Shown: positions 49,497-58,948 of the stretch, one piece after another
Position numbering within the stretch: the first letter of the stretch is position 1
Layout of the letters: every line of letters starts with the position of its first letter
DNA from: UBA9620 sp965220695
GTDB lineage: Bacteria; Acidobacteriota; Vicinamibacteria; Vicinamibacterales; UBA8438
Assembly: GCA_965220695.1 (NCBI GenBank)
Contig: OZ244838.1
Coordinates: forward strand, 5,456,001 to 5,520,000
Length of the DNA: 64,000 nucleotides
Direction of reading: 5' to 3'
Translations under genes and position numbers: made by a program
The notes under the pieces: model-generated
The model's database searches: none
Told to the model about the DNA's origin: nothing
What the model saw: only the letters and a program-made list of their open reading frames with translations

Positions 49497-49755
49497 CCGG
49501 CCGGTGCTGCGCCGACAGCGCAATCAGTGTCGTCAGGACGACGATCGGTGTCTTCAGCATGTGGGGTTTCCATGCGGCCGGCACGGTCATCGTCCGCCGG
49601 CGCACCGGGTGTCTCCCGAGGCAGCGGCCGGCGAGCCCTGATCGTGCCGATCGCAGTGAATTGCCAGTACGCGCCATTCATATCGAAAGCACACGGTTCC
49701 GTTCAGCCGACTGGTGTAGGATCGGACAACTGGTGTTCGGATTACAGGGTTGCTG

Positions 49756-52191
49756 ATGATGCGGGGATCGTTCCTGCTGGCCGCTGGATTGGTGGCGATG
49801 ACGTCGACGTCGTCCACGGCCGGGTCGGCGTGGGCGGCGGCGCAACCCCCCGGCGGCGAGGCGCGCACCACCGAACAGCGGTTGCTCGACCGCTACTGTC
49901 TCACCTGCCACAACACACGGTTGCGGACCGCCGATCTGGCGCTCGACACCGTCGATGTGTCCGACGTCGGCGCCCATCCGGAGATCTGGGAGAAGGTGGT
50001 CCGGAAGCTGCGGGCCGGCGCGATGCCTCCGGCCGCCCGGCCGCGGCCGGACTCGGACACCTACGCGGCGTTCACCACATGGCTCGAGACCGAGCTCGAC
50101 CGCGTAGCCGCCGCACGACCGAACCCGGGCCGGACCGACACGTTCCACCGTCTCAACCGCAGCGAATACCACAACGTCATCCGTGACCTGCTCGCCCTGG
50201 AGGTCGATGTCGCGGCCCTGCTCCCCGCCGACGACGGCAGTTACGGATTCGACAATATCGCCGGCGTGCTCGGGATGTCGCCTACGCTTCTGGAACGCTA
50301 CCTGTCGGCGGCCAGGAAAATCAGCCGGCTGGCGGTCGGCCGCCCTGCGCCGTCGGCTACGGCCGAGACGTTTCGGCTGGCGACCGATCTCACCCAGGAC
50401 CTGCGCGTCGACGGACTGCCGTTTGGCACCCGTGGAGGGACACGGTTCAATTACACATTTCCGGAGGATGCCGAGTACGCGTTCCAGGTGCGGCTCGGGC
50501 GGGACGCCAGCGGTACGCTGAAGATCTTCAACACTCCGCATCAGCTCGAGGTGAGCCTCGACGGTCACCCGCTGCAGACCTTTGTCGTGGGCGAGGCGCG
50601 GCCGGAGGATGTGGAGCGGAGCAGTCCCGAGTATCGGCAGTATCTCGTGCGTCAACGGACGATCGACGAGGGGTGGGAGGTTCGGGTACCGGTCCGGGCC
50701 GGTCCGCACACCGTGCAGGTGACCTTCCACCAGAAGACCTCCGCGTATGCCGAGACGTTGCGGCAGCCGTTCCTGCGTCCATACACGAGCATTACCGGCG
50801 GCGACACCCGCTATCAACCGTATGTCGGGAGCGTGACAATCGCCGGTCCGTTCGAGGCGAGTGGATCCGGACCGGCGGGTGGGACGCCAAGCCGCGAGCG
50901 CATCTTCGTGTGCCATCCGCCGCGCGGCGATCTCGACGCCGAGTCGCGGTGCGCGCGGCAGATCTTGTCCACCCTGGCGCGACGCGCCTATCGCCGTCCG
51001 GTGGAGGAGCGCGATCTCGACGTGTTGCTCGCCTTCTACGACGACGGGTACGCGGACGGCGGGTTCGAGGCTGGTATCGAACTCGGGCTCAGGCGTCTGC
51101 TGGCAAGCCCGGAGTTCCTGTTCCGGGTCGAGCGCGACCCCGCAGATCTCGAGCCGGGGACCCCGTATCGCATCAGCGATCTCGAACTGGCGTCCAGACT
51201 CTCGTTTTTCCTCTGGAGCAGCATTCCGGACGACGCGCTGATCGACGTCGCCGTGGCCGGCGCCCTGCACGAGCCGGGGGTGCTCGAAGCACAGACTCGC
51301 CGGATGCTGGCCGATGACCGGGCGAATGCGCTCGTCGAGAACTTTGCCGGCCAGTGGCTCTACCTGCGCAATGTGAGTTCGCTGACTCCGGACGAAGATC
51401 GGTTTCCCGATTTTGGCGAGTCGCTGCGGCTGGCGTTCAAACGCGAAACGGAGCTGTTCTTCGAGAGCGTGCTGCGCGAGGACCGTAGCGTGCTCGATTT
51501 CCTGACTGCCGACTATACGTTCATCAACGAGCGACTGGCTCGCCATTACGGCATCCCGAACATCTACGGCAGCCACTTCCGCCGGGTGACGATGCCGGAT
51601 GACACGCGGCGCGGGTTGCTTGGACAGGGCAGCATCCTGGCGGCGACCGCCTATCCGACCAGGACGTCGCCTGTGCTGCGCGGCAAGTGGGTGCTCGACA
51701 ACCTGCTCGGTACGCCGCCGCCGCTGCCGCCGCCCGATGTGCCGTCACTCGAGGAAACAACGGCCGCCGGCGCCGCGCTCTCGATGCGTGAGGCGATGGA
51801 GCAGCATCGCGCCAATCCTGTCTGCGCCAGTTGTCACCAGTTGATGGATCCGCCAGGCTTCGCACTCGAGCAGTTCGACGCGGTCGGGCGCTACCGGACC
51901 CGCAACGAGTCGAACACCCCGATCGACGCGTCCGGCATGTTGCCGGACGGCACCCGCTTCGACGGGGCGGCCGGCCTGCGGAACGCGCTGTTGGCTCGCC
52001 CCGATCTGTTCGTGACCACGCTGACCGAGAAACTGCTGACCTACGCGCTCGGCCGCGGCGTCGAGTACTACGATGCGCCTGCCATTCGCGCCATTACCGG
52101 CGCGGCCGCCGCGGAAGGGCATCATATGTCGTCGTTGATCCTCGGGGTCGTCAAGAGCCCGCCGTTCCAGATGAGGAGAACACGGTCATGA
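49756..52191 (+). CDS. PSD-type exported cytochrome, cassette B
   Basis: An 811-residue paralogue of the protein at 38504. It has a signal peptide (about 1-29, ends AWAAA), an N-terminal CLTCH heme motif (48-52), DUF1587 (LNRSEYHNVIRDLLALEVDV), a beta-sandwich, DUF1595 (LARRAYRRPVEERDLDVLLA), DUF1592 (LELASRLSFFLWSSIPDDAL), DUF1588 with CASCH (NPVCASCHQLMDPPGFALEQ) and DUF1585 (TLTEKLLTYALGRGVEYYDA). The start could also be ATG 49759 or TTG 49750. Its stop overlaps the DUF1552 start by four bases, closer than in cassette A. Confidence 0.9.
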   Translation: MMRGSFLLAAGLVAMTSTSSTAGSAWAAAQPPGGEARTTEQRLLDRYCLTCHNTRLRTADLALDTVDVSDVGAHPEIWEKVVRKLRAGAMPPAARPRPDSDTYAAFTTWLETELDRVAAARPNPGRTDTFHRLNRSEYHNVIRDLLALEVDVAALLPADDGSYGFDNIAGVLGMSPTLLERYLSAARKISRLAVGRPAPSATAETFRLATDLTQDLRVDGLPFGTRGGTRFNYTFPEDAEYAFQVRLGRDASGTLKIFNTPHQLEVSLDGHPLQTFVVGEARPEDVERSSPEYRQYLVRQRTIDEGWEVRVPVRAGPHTVQVTFHQKTSAYAETLRQPFLRPYTSITGGDTRYQPYVGSVTIAGPFEASGSGPAGGTPSRERIFVCHPPRGDLDAESRCARQILSTLARRAYRRPVEERDLDVLLAFYDDGYADGGFEAGIELGLRRLLASPEFLFRVERDPADLEPGTPYRISDLELASRLSFFLWSSIPDDALIDVAVAGALHEPGVLEAQTRRMLADDRANALVENFAGQWLYLRNVSSLTPDEDRFPDFGESLRLAFKRETELFFESVLREDRSVLDFLTADYTFINERLARHYGIPNIYGSHFRRVTMPDDTRRGLLGQGSILAATAYPTRTSPVLRGKWVLDNLLGTPPPLPPPDVPSLEETTAAGAALSMREAMEQHRANPVCASCHQLMDPPGFALEQFDAVGRYRTRNESNTPIDASGMLPDGTRFDGAAGLRNALLARPDLFVTTLTEKLLTYALGRGVEYYDAPAIRAITGAAAAEGHHMSSLILGVVKSPPFQMRRTRS

Positions 52192-53531
52192 TCATCAGGA
52201 AGCTGTCGTTGCCCCGGCGCACGTTCCTGCGCGGCCTCGGTGCCGCGGTGGCGTTACCGCTGCTCGACGCGATGGTGCCGGCGCTCTCCGCGCAGTCGAG
52301 TACGGCCGGCGACCCGGTGCGGCGGCTCGGCTTCGTGTACATACCGAACGGCGCGGTCATGCAACAGTGGACGCCGGCCCAGACCGGCGCCGCGTTCGAG
52401 TTGTCCCCGATCCTGACGCCGCTGGCGCCGTTTCGCAACCAGTTGACCGTGGTCAGCGGGCTCGCGCACGGTCAGGCCGAGCCGCTCGGCGATGGCAACG
52501 GCGAGCACTCGCGCGCGAGTGCGACCTGGCTGAACGGCGTGCATCCGAACCAGACCGAGGGCGCGGACGTGCGCGCCGGGGTCACCGCCGACCAGTTGGC
52601 GGCGGGAGTCCTGGGACGGGATACGCCGCTGCCGTCCCTCGAGCTGGCGATCGACCTCGACGGGCTCGTGGGCAACTGCGAGAACGGCTACAGTTGCGTG
52701 TACCTGAACACGATTGCCTGGCGGTCGCCGACCACCCCGTTGCCGATGGAGAACAACCCGCGGGTGGTGTTCGAACGTCTGTTCGGCGACGGCGGAACGA
52801 CGCAGCAGCGGGTGGCGGAGTTGCGGCGGGACCGCAGTATTCTCGACTCGGTCAGCGGCGATCTGGCCGCCCTGGAGCGTGACATCGGCGCCGGCGATCG
52901 GCTGCGCCTGGAGCAGTATCTGGATGCCATCCGCGCCCTGGAACGTCGCATCCAGCTCGCCGAGGCACAGAGCGCCGACACCGAGCTGCCGGAACTGGCC
53001 CGACCGGTTGGTATCCCCGGGACCTACGAGGACCACGTCACGCTGATGTTCGACCTGCTGGCGCTCGCATGGCAGGCCGATATCACGCGGGTCTTCACGT
53101 TCATGCTCGGGCGTGAGCTGGGTGGGCGCACCTACCCGCACCTCGGCGTGCCGGACCCGCATCACGGGTTGTCGCATCACCGCAACGACCCGGAGAAGCT
53201 CGACAAGCTGGCGCGTATCAACACCTATCACGTCGGTCTGTTCACGCATTTTCTGAACAACCTCCAGTCGACGGCGGAGGGTGACGGGACATTGCTGGAT
53301 CACTCGATGGTGCTATACGGCGGGGGCCTTGGAGACAGCAACGATCACGCGCACTTCAATCTGCCGGAGCTCGTGGTCGGGGGCGGGACGGGGCGTCTCG
53401 TGGGTGGGCGGCACCTGCAGTACCCCAAGGACACCCCAATGAACAATCTGCTGGTCAGCATGCTCGACAAGGCGGGGTTGCCGGCCGAGAAGTTCGGCGA
53501 TGCCACGGGACGACTGACAGAGGTGCTATAG
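52188..53531 (+). CDS. HXXSHH (DUF1552) exported protein, cassette B
   Basis: A 447-residue paralogue of the protein at 41001. It has a Tat-like start (LPRRTFLRGLGAAVALPLLD) and the family signature HHGLSHHRN near residue 325. Shared blocks with cassette A are ENGYSCVYLNTIAWRSPTTP, PRVVFERLFGDGG and LDHSMVLYGGGLGD. ATG 52188 overlaps the cytochrome gene stop (ATGA), which implies coupled synthesis of the two. GGAG lies just upstream. The function is unknown; the pair is conserved between cassettes. Confidence 0.9.
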   Translation: MIIRKLSLPRRTFLRGLGAAVALPLLDAMVPALSAQSSTAGDPVRRLGFVYIPNGAVMQQWTPAQTGAAFELSPILTPLAPFRNQLTVVSGLAHGQAEPLGDGNGEHSRASATWLNGVHPNQTEGADVRAGVTADQLAAGVLGRDTPLPSLELAIDLDGLVGNCENGYSCVYLNTIAWRSPTTPLPMENNPRVVFERLFGDGGTTQQRVAELRRDRSILDSVSGDLAALERDIGAGDRLRLEQYLDAIRALERRIQLAEAQSADTELPELARPVGIPGTYEDHVTLMFDLLALAWQADITRVFTFMLGRELGGRTYPHLGVPDPHHGLSHHRNDPEKLDKLARINTYHVGLFTHFLNNLQSTAEGDGTLLDHSMVLYGGGLGDSNDHAHFNLPELVVGGGTGRLVGGRHLQYPKDTPMNNLLVSMLDKAGLPAEKFGDATGRLTEVL

Positions 53532-53556
53532 CGGCCGCTGCGGACATGGTATCGAC

Positions 53557-55002
53557 ATGCGTACCGAACTGATGCGCGGGGCGCGGCGATTCCTGACGGT
53601 CGTTCTGTGCCTCGGCGTTTGGAGCGGTGGTGCGGCCGCCGCGGCGGACGAGCCGCTCATCGACGCCGTGCGCGCGGGTGACATCGAGCGTGTCCGGGCT
53701 CTGCTTGACCTGCAGGTTGACCCGAACAGCCCGGACCCCGGCGGGTCGACGGCGCTGTTCTGGGCGGCCCATCGCGACGACCTGAGGACGGCTCGGCTGC
53801 TGGTCGAGCGCGGCGCCCGGGCAGAGACTGCGAACCGCTACGGGGCAACGGCGCTGCTGCTGGCCGCCACGAACGGCAGCGCGCCGATGCTGCGGCTGCT
53901 GCTCGACGCCGGGGCAGACCCGAACATGAGCCTGCCCGAAGGGGAGACCCCGCTCATGCGCGCCGCCCGCACGGGGCGGGTGGACGCGGTGGACGCGCTC
54001 GTGGCGCACGGCGCCGATGTCGAGGCCCGCGAGCACTGGCGCGGGCAGACTGCCTTGATGTGGGCGGCCATCGAAGGCCATACCGGTACGGTTCGCGTTC
54101 TGATCGAGGCAGGAGCCGACATACATGGACGGTCGGCGGGCGGTTTCACGCCGCTGCTGTTCGCCGTGCGGCACAATCGCCAGGAGACCCTGCGTGCGCT
54201 GGCCGCGGCCGGCGCAGATATCGACGACACGCTGCCCGGCGGGATGAGTGCGCTGTCGCTCGCCACGCTCAACGCGCACTACGATCTCGGGGTCTGGTTG
54301 CTCGAGCAGGGGGCCGACCCGAATGCCGCCGACCAGGGCTGGACCGCGCTGCATCAGCTCGTGTGGGCGCGGCGCCCCAACCTGGGTTTCAACAATCCAG
54401 CGCCGATTCCCTCCGGATTGGTCTCCGACCTCGCGTTCGTCGAGGCGCTCGTCGCGCACGGCGCCGAGATCGATGCGCTCGAGGCGAAGGAGCCGCGCGG
54501 TGCTGATGGGTCCGGCGTCGCCACGGGGTATCGAAACGTCCTGAACCGGGTCGGGGCGACGCCGTTCCTGCTGGCCGCGAAGGCCGCCGATGTCGAGTTG
54601 ATGACGCTGCTGGTGCGACTCGGCGCCGACCCCTTGCTCCCGAACGAAGACGGGACGACGCCGCTGATGGTCGCGGCGGGTGTCGGCATCTGGGCCGTCG
54701 GAGAGAGTCCCGGCACCAATGACGAGGCGCTCGAGGCAGTCAAGCTGATGATCGAGCTTGGCGATGGCGTGACCATGGTCGACGCCAACGGCGACACCGC
54801 CCTGCACGGGGCGGTCATCCGAGGCTCGGAGCCGCTGGTACGTTTCCTCGTCGAGCAGGGCGCCGATCTGGAGGCGGTCAACGAGAAGGGCTGGACTCCC
54901 CTGACGATCGCGGAAGGCGTGTTCTACTCGAACACCGGCAAGCGCTGGCCCGAGATGGAGACGCTGCTGCTCGAACTCGGTGCGCGCCGGCGTGCGCCCT
55001 AG
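53557..55002 (+). CDS. Exported ankyrin-repeat protein, cassette B
   Basis: A 481-residue protein with a signal peptide (about 1-30, LTVVLCLGVWSGGAAAAADE) and around ten ankyrin repeats (GSTALFWAAHRDDLRTARLL, GATALLLAATNGSAPMLRLL, GQTALMWAAIEGHTGTVRVL). It shows the same plan as the cassette A protein. A non-ankyrin stretch near 265-335 holds QGWTALHQLVWARRPNLGFN, and the cassette A protein has a comparable insertion. It starts 26 bases after the DUF1552 stop. It would be a periplasmic partner of the cytochrome and HXXSHH proteins. Confidence 0.86.
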   Translation: MRTELMRGARRFLTVVLCLGVWSGGAAAAADEPLIDAVRAGDIERVRALLDLQVDPNSPDPGGSTALFWAAHRDDLRTARLLVERGARAETANRYGATALLLAATNGSAPMLRLLLDAGADPNMSLPEGETPLMRAARTGRVDAVDALVAHGADVEAREHWRGQTALMWAAIEGHTGTVRVLIEAGADIHGRSAGGFTPLLFAVRHNRQETLRALAAAGADIDDTLPGGMSALSLATLNAHYDLGVWLLEQGADPNAADQGWTALHQLVWARRPNLGFNNPAPIPSGLVSDLAFVEALVAHGAEIDALEAKEPRGADGSGVATGYRNVLNRVGATPFLLAAKAADVELMTLLVRLGADPLLPNEDGTTPLMVAAGVGIWAVGESPGTNDEALEAVKLMIELGDGVTMVDANGDTALHGAVIRGSEPLVRFLVEQGADLEAVNEKGWTPLTIAEGVFYSNTGKRWPEMETLLLELGARRRAP

Positions 55003-55081
55003 CAACGACCGCAAGCCTTGGCCGGCCGGCGGCGGTGCTACAATGCCCCCGATCACGCAGGACCACTACCGAGGAGCTGTC

Positions 55082-56035
55082 ATGCCGAATGTCCGGATGC
55101 TCGCGCCGGTCGTTGCCATCACGTTGGGATCCGCTGCCCTCGCCGGGGCGCAGATTCTGGACGCGCCAGACCCGGCGCAAATGGAAGACGCGCCAGATCT
55201 CGGGTACCGGCCTGTGCCACACGGGCTGGACATTCCGGACGGCATGGAGATGGGCGCGCCGTCCAGCGTCGTCTGGACGACGAAGAATCGCCTGCTGGTC
55301 TTCAACCGCGGTCCGAATCCGTTGATGGAATTCAATCCGGACGGCAGCTTCGTGCGGGCCTGGGGACAGGGTGACTACCTCAGACCGCACGGTATGCGCC
55401 TCGACCCGGAGGGCAACATCTGGATCACCGATGTCAACGGTCATACCGTGACCAAGATGAATCCTGACGGGGAGGTCCTGCTCACCATAGGTACCAAGGG
55501 ACAACCAGGCGAGGCGAGCGCGGGGCTGCTGAATGAGCCAACCGATCTGACGATCAACGCGGCGGGTGAAATTTTCGTCCTGGTGGGGCACGGACGCGGC
55601 GAGCCGCGCCTGGTGAAGTTCGATCGCACCGGAATGTTGATCACGTCATGGGGCGGTCCGGGTACAGAGCCGGGCAAGTTCGACACGCCGCACTCGATTG
55701 TGGTCGATCAGGCAGGCCTGCTCTACGTCGCCGACCGGCAGAACCGGCGCGTGCAGATCTTCGATGACGACGGCGCGTATATCAAGGAATGGTCCTTCAA
55801 GGGCCTGCCGTGCGGGCTGCATCTCGGCGCAGATCAGCAGATGTATCTGGCGAGCGGCTTTGCCGGGGAGATTCTCAGATTGGACTCGAACGGCAAGGCG
55901 GTCGGCCGGACCGGCCAGCCCGGCCAGGGGCTCGGCGAGTTCGGCGAAGCGCATTACATGACGGTGGCGCCAAACGGAGACATCTGGGTCGCGGACACTG
56001 TCAGACCGGCGCTGCACAAGTTCGTGAAGAAGTAG
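55082..56035 (+). CDS. Exported NHL-repeat beta-propeller protein
   Basis: A 317-residue protein with a signal peptide (MPNVRMLAPVVAITLGSAAL, cut after AGAQ). It has six NHL-type blades (RPHGMRLDPEGNIWITDVNG, TPHSIVVDQAGLLYVADRQN, NRRVQIFDDDGAYIKEWSFK, GEAHYMTVAPNGDIWVADTV). Relatives include the peptidyl-hydroxyglycine amidating lyase fold, but catalytic metal ligands are not identified, so it may only bind. GAGGAGC precedes ATG 55082. It follows cassette B on the same strand with an 80-base gap and is convergent with the FG-GAP lipoprotein gene. Confidence 0.82.
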   Translation: MPNVRMLAPVVAITLGSAALAGAQILDAPDPAQMEDAPDLGYRPVPHGLDIPDGMEMGAPSSVVWTTKNRLLVFNRGPNPLMEFNPDGSFVRAWGQGDYLRPHGMRLDPEGNIWITDVNGHTVTKMNPDGEVLLTIGTKGQPGEASAGLLNEPTDLTINAAGEIFVLVGHGRGEPRLVKFDRTGMLITSWGGPGTEPGKFDTPHSIVVDQAGLLYVADRQNRRVQIFDDDGAYIKEWSFKGLPCGLHLGADQQMYLASGFAGEILRLDSNGKAVGRTGQPGQGLGEFGEAHYMTVAPNGDIWVADTVRPALHKFVKK

Positions 56036-56141
56036 GGCCGCGCGCCGGCCGCCGCCGGCGCTGACCGTGCGTACTGGTTGCAAACGTCGGAGAACAGGAC
56101 GCCCCTACGCACACGTCGAGCGACCGGGGACGCTCGTGAAC

Positions 56142-57602
56142 CTATGGCAGCGGCCGTTGAACGCTTTCCTCGGCGCGGGCCGGCGCGAACGAGGCGACCG
56201 GTTCGTCGGTCCTGATCTGTTCAATCCAGAACACACCGTCGTATGGCACGCTGTTGCCGCGGGTGCCGATGAAGTCGATGTCCCCATCGCCGTCCATGTC
56301 GCGAGGGATGAACTTGTCGAACATGCCGCGGGCGCGGCGCGAGAAGTCGTGGCGGTCCCAGGCCCCGGTCGCGTCGCCAGGATTCTCGAACCAGGCCAGC
56401 CGCCCGCCCGCCGCCTGCGCCCCGGTGTCGGCATCCTCGGCCCGTGCGCCCTGGCTGTAGGCGCCGGCGAGCAGGTCGGCGTCGCCGTCATCGTCGATGT
56501 CGGACAGCACGAAGCCGACCAGCACCTCGGGCGGAATGTCGCCGATGATGTGCCGTGTCCAGGGTGAACCCGGGTCCTCCGGCTGAGCGAGCCAGACAAC
56601 CCCGTTGCGGCCATCCCGTAACGCCACATCCAATCGGCCGTCGCCGTTCAGGTCCGCGAAATCGAAATTGAATCCCGTGACCCGGGGCGGCGCGTCGCCG
56701 CCCCCGGTGATGTCGATCCGGTGTTCCTCGAATTGGATGTCGCCGCCGTTGCTCAGGTTCTCGAACCAGAATACCCGCTGTTCGCCTCGCGACCCGCCCA
56801 TCACGTCGAGGTCTCCATCGCCGTCCAGATCGATCGGCTGCGAGTTGATGGGGATGCGGACACGGGTCAGCTCGTGCTCGACCCACGCGTTCCCCTGCAG
56901 CGGGTCGTCCGGCAGCGTGAAATAGGAGATCGCGTGTGTCTCGGTCGTGTCCCGCGGCGGGTTCTGTCCACCCTTGTTCGGGGCGACCACCTCGTGGCGG
57001 CCGTCGTCGTTGAAGTCTGCGGTCCAGACCCGGATATATGACCCTCTGTCCCGCGTGATGTCCGGAATCACACGTTGCCACGGCGCGCTGCGCGCGTCGG
57101 CGCCGGGGTTCTCGAAATAGATCAGATGGGCGAGTTCGCAGGACACGACGATGTCGGGGTAGCCGTCATCGTTCAAATCGGCGATGGCGGCATCTTCGGG
57201 CGCGCCGACCTCGGCCCCCTCGCCCAGCGTCGCCAGTTCCCATACGTCCGGATCATCCGAACCGAACGCCAGACGCACGTGACCGTCGGCGACGCCGTCA
57301 TACGTCGTGTCCGATTCATGCACCGAGACGATATCGAGGTGGCCGTCGAGATCGAGGTCCGCCACCGACAACCCGTCGCTGCCGGCGATCGCGATGCCAC
57401 TCACGTCCTCGCCATCGATGATGTGCTCCTTCCACGAGATGTACCGTCCATCGGCCGCTCGCGCCCGAGTGGGCGTGTCGGCGACCGTCAGCGGCCCGGC
57501 GGTCGCCGTGTCCGGCGCCGGCGTCTCCGGTTCGGATGCTCCTCCACCGCACGCCACTGTGAAGATCGCGAGAATCGACGAAGCGAAGAATTTGTTGGTC
57601 AT
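56142..57602 (-). CDS. FG-GAP/VCBS repeat lipoprotein
   Basis: A 486-residue exported protein. The lipobox FTVACG places the lipidated Cys near residue 18 from ATG 57602. Seven or more FG-GAP calcium loops follow: DLDLDGHLD, DLNDDGYPD, DFNDDGRHE, DLDGDGDLD, DLNGDGRLD, DIDDDGDAD and DMDGDGDID. These form a beta-propeller that binds Ca2+. No enzymatic domain is attached. The start was moved to ATG 57602 because it leads directly into the lipoprotein signal. It lies 75 bases after the CoA-transferase gene on the same strand. Confidence 0.85.
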   Translation of the reverse strand: MTNKFFASSILAIFTVACGGGASEPETPAPDTATAGPLTVADTPTRARAADGRYISWKEHIIDGEDVSGIAIAGSDGLSVADLDLDGHLDIVSVHESDTTYDGVADGHVRLAFGSDDPDVWELATLGEGAEVGAPEDAAIADLNDDGYPDIVVSCELAHLIYFENPGADARSAPWQRVIPDITRDRGSYIRVWTADFNDDGRHEVVAPNKGGQNPPRDTTETHAISYFTLPDDPLQGNAWVEHELTRVRIPINSQPIDLDGDGDLDVMGGSRGEQRVFWFENLSNGGDIQFEEHRIDITGGGDAPPRVTGFNFDFADLNGDGRLDVALRDGRNGVVWLAQPEDPGSPWTRHIIGDIPPEVLVGFVLSDIDDDGDADLLAGAYSQGARAEDADTGAQAAGGRLAWFENPGDATGAWDRHDFSRRARGMFDKFIPRDMDGDGDIDFIGTRGNSVPYDGVFWIEQIRTDEPVASFAPARAEESVQRPLP

Positions 57603-57677
57603 GGCTTTATGCGAGATGCGGTGACCCCGACGGACCCATGTGCATCGGGAGTGACGGCCCCTGTTCAACGTAGCCTA

Positions 57678-58865
57678 CTACACCACGCGGGCGGCGCGCA
57701 GCGACGCGATTTCCTGCGCGTCGTAACCCAATTCCCCGAGAATCTGGTCGGTATGTTCACCGAGCCGCGGCGCACGGGTGCGGATACCGGGTGGCGTCTC
57801 CGACAGGGAGAACGGTGAGTCGGCGACCGGCGGAGCAACCGGTGCTCCAGGAAACCCGAGCGCTCTCAGGACCCCGACGGCCTGCACGTGCGGGTCATCG
57901 AGTGCCTGCTGCGGCGACAGGACCGGGCTGGCCGGGATGCGCGCCGCTTCGAGCGCCGCCAACGCCTCCTCGCTCGTCCGCTCCGCGCACCAGGCGGCGG
58001 TGCGCTGGCTGATGACCTCGCCGTGGTCTCCACGCGACATGTCGTCCGTGAACCGCGGGTCGTCGAGCCAGTGCGACTCGCCCATCAGCCCGGCCCACCG
58101 ATCGAAGAGCGGTTGGCCGATGGTCTGCACCAGGATCCACCCGTCGCGGGTGCGGTGCGTGTCTGACGGAGCCGACACCTGACTGCGATTCAGGGTGGCG
58201 ACACGGTTCGGTGCGTTCACCGCCTGCTCGATGAGCGGGGCATTGGCGACCGTGAGCGCGGAGGCCAGCAGCGACCCGGTGACCTGCTGTCCGCGCCCTG
58301 TCTGCTGCCGCGCCAGTAACGCCGCCAGCGTGCCGGCGGTCGCGCAAAGGGCGGTCATGTAGTCGACCCACGGGACGTAGCTCTTGGTCGGCTGGTCCGG
58401 CTGACCCGACAGATACATCGAACCGGACATCGCCTGTCCGATGCCGTCGAAACCGACCTTGCCGGAGTATGGCCCCCCGGCTCCGAACGCCGAGACGCTG
58501 GTCAGGATGATGTCAGGCTTCACCGCGATCAGCGACGCATGGTCGAGCCCCATCGCCTGCAGAACCGCATCGGGCACGTTGGCCACCACCACATCCGCCG
58601 TTGCGGCCAACCGCCGGACCACGTCCCGTCCGGCCGGCTTCATCGGGTTCAGCGTCAACCCGCGTTTGTTCCGGTTCACCTGGACGAACATGGCCCCGTC
58701 GCCCGCGTCGGTCAGCGGAATGACGAAGCGGTCTTCGCTCCCCTTTACCTTCTCGACACGAATGACATCGGCGCCGAGATCCGCCAGCAGCGCCGCGCAG
58801 AACGGACCGGCGATGTAGCGCCCGAAGTCCAGCACACGGATCCCGTCAAGGACGCCTGCCGTCAT
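57678..58865 (-). CDS. Class III CoA-transferase (CaiB/BaiF family)
   Basis: A 395-residue cytoplasmic enzyme that moves CoA between carboxylic acids through an acyl-Asp intermediate. The N-terminus GIRVLDFGRYIAGPFCAALL, LADLGADVIRVEK and NRNKRGLTLNPMKPAG are signatures; the catalytic Asp is Asp168 in PWVDYM. The C-terminal half (DGWILVQTIGQPLFDRWAGL, TPPGIRTRAPRLGEHTDQIL) is also typical. The acid substrates cannot be predicted. It is read after the enolase-superfamily gene (83-base gap), which suggests a catabolic unit. Confidence 0.9.
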   Translation of the reverse strand: MTAGVLDGIRVLDFGRYIAGPFCAALLADLGADVIRVEKVKGSEDRFVIPLTDAGDGAMFVQVNRNKRGLTLNPMKPAGRDVVRRLAATADVVVANVPDAVLQAMGLDHASLIAVKPDIILTSVSAFGAGGPYSGKVGFDGIGQAMSGSMYLSGQPDQPTKSYVPWVDYMTALCATAGTLAALLARQQTGRGQQVTGSLLASALTVANAPLIEQAVNAPNRVATLNRSQVSAPSDTHRTRDGWILVQTIGQPLFDRWAGLMGESHWLDDPRFTDDMSRGDHGEVISQRTAAWCAERTSEEALAALEAARIPASPVLSPQQALDDPHVQAVGVLRALGFPGAPVAPPVADSPFSLSETPPGIRTRAPRLGEHTDQILGELGYDAQEIASLRAARVV

Positions 58866-58948
58866 TGCTCCCTCACGTCACGCGGCCGTCCGCGTTCTGC
58901 ATCTCGCGCCCGACGGAGGCCGCAGGCTGGCAGGCCATCATGCTCCGG

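Noticed and set aside
42426..55002. Ankyrin proteins as anti-phage or secreted effector proteins
   Set aside because: Both have ordinary signal peptides and sit in fixed order with redox genes; no nuclease, toxin or secretion-system gene is nearby to support a defence or effector role.
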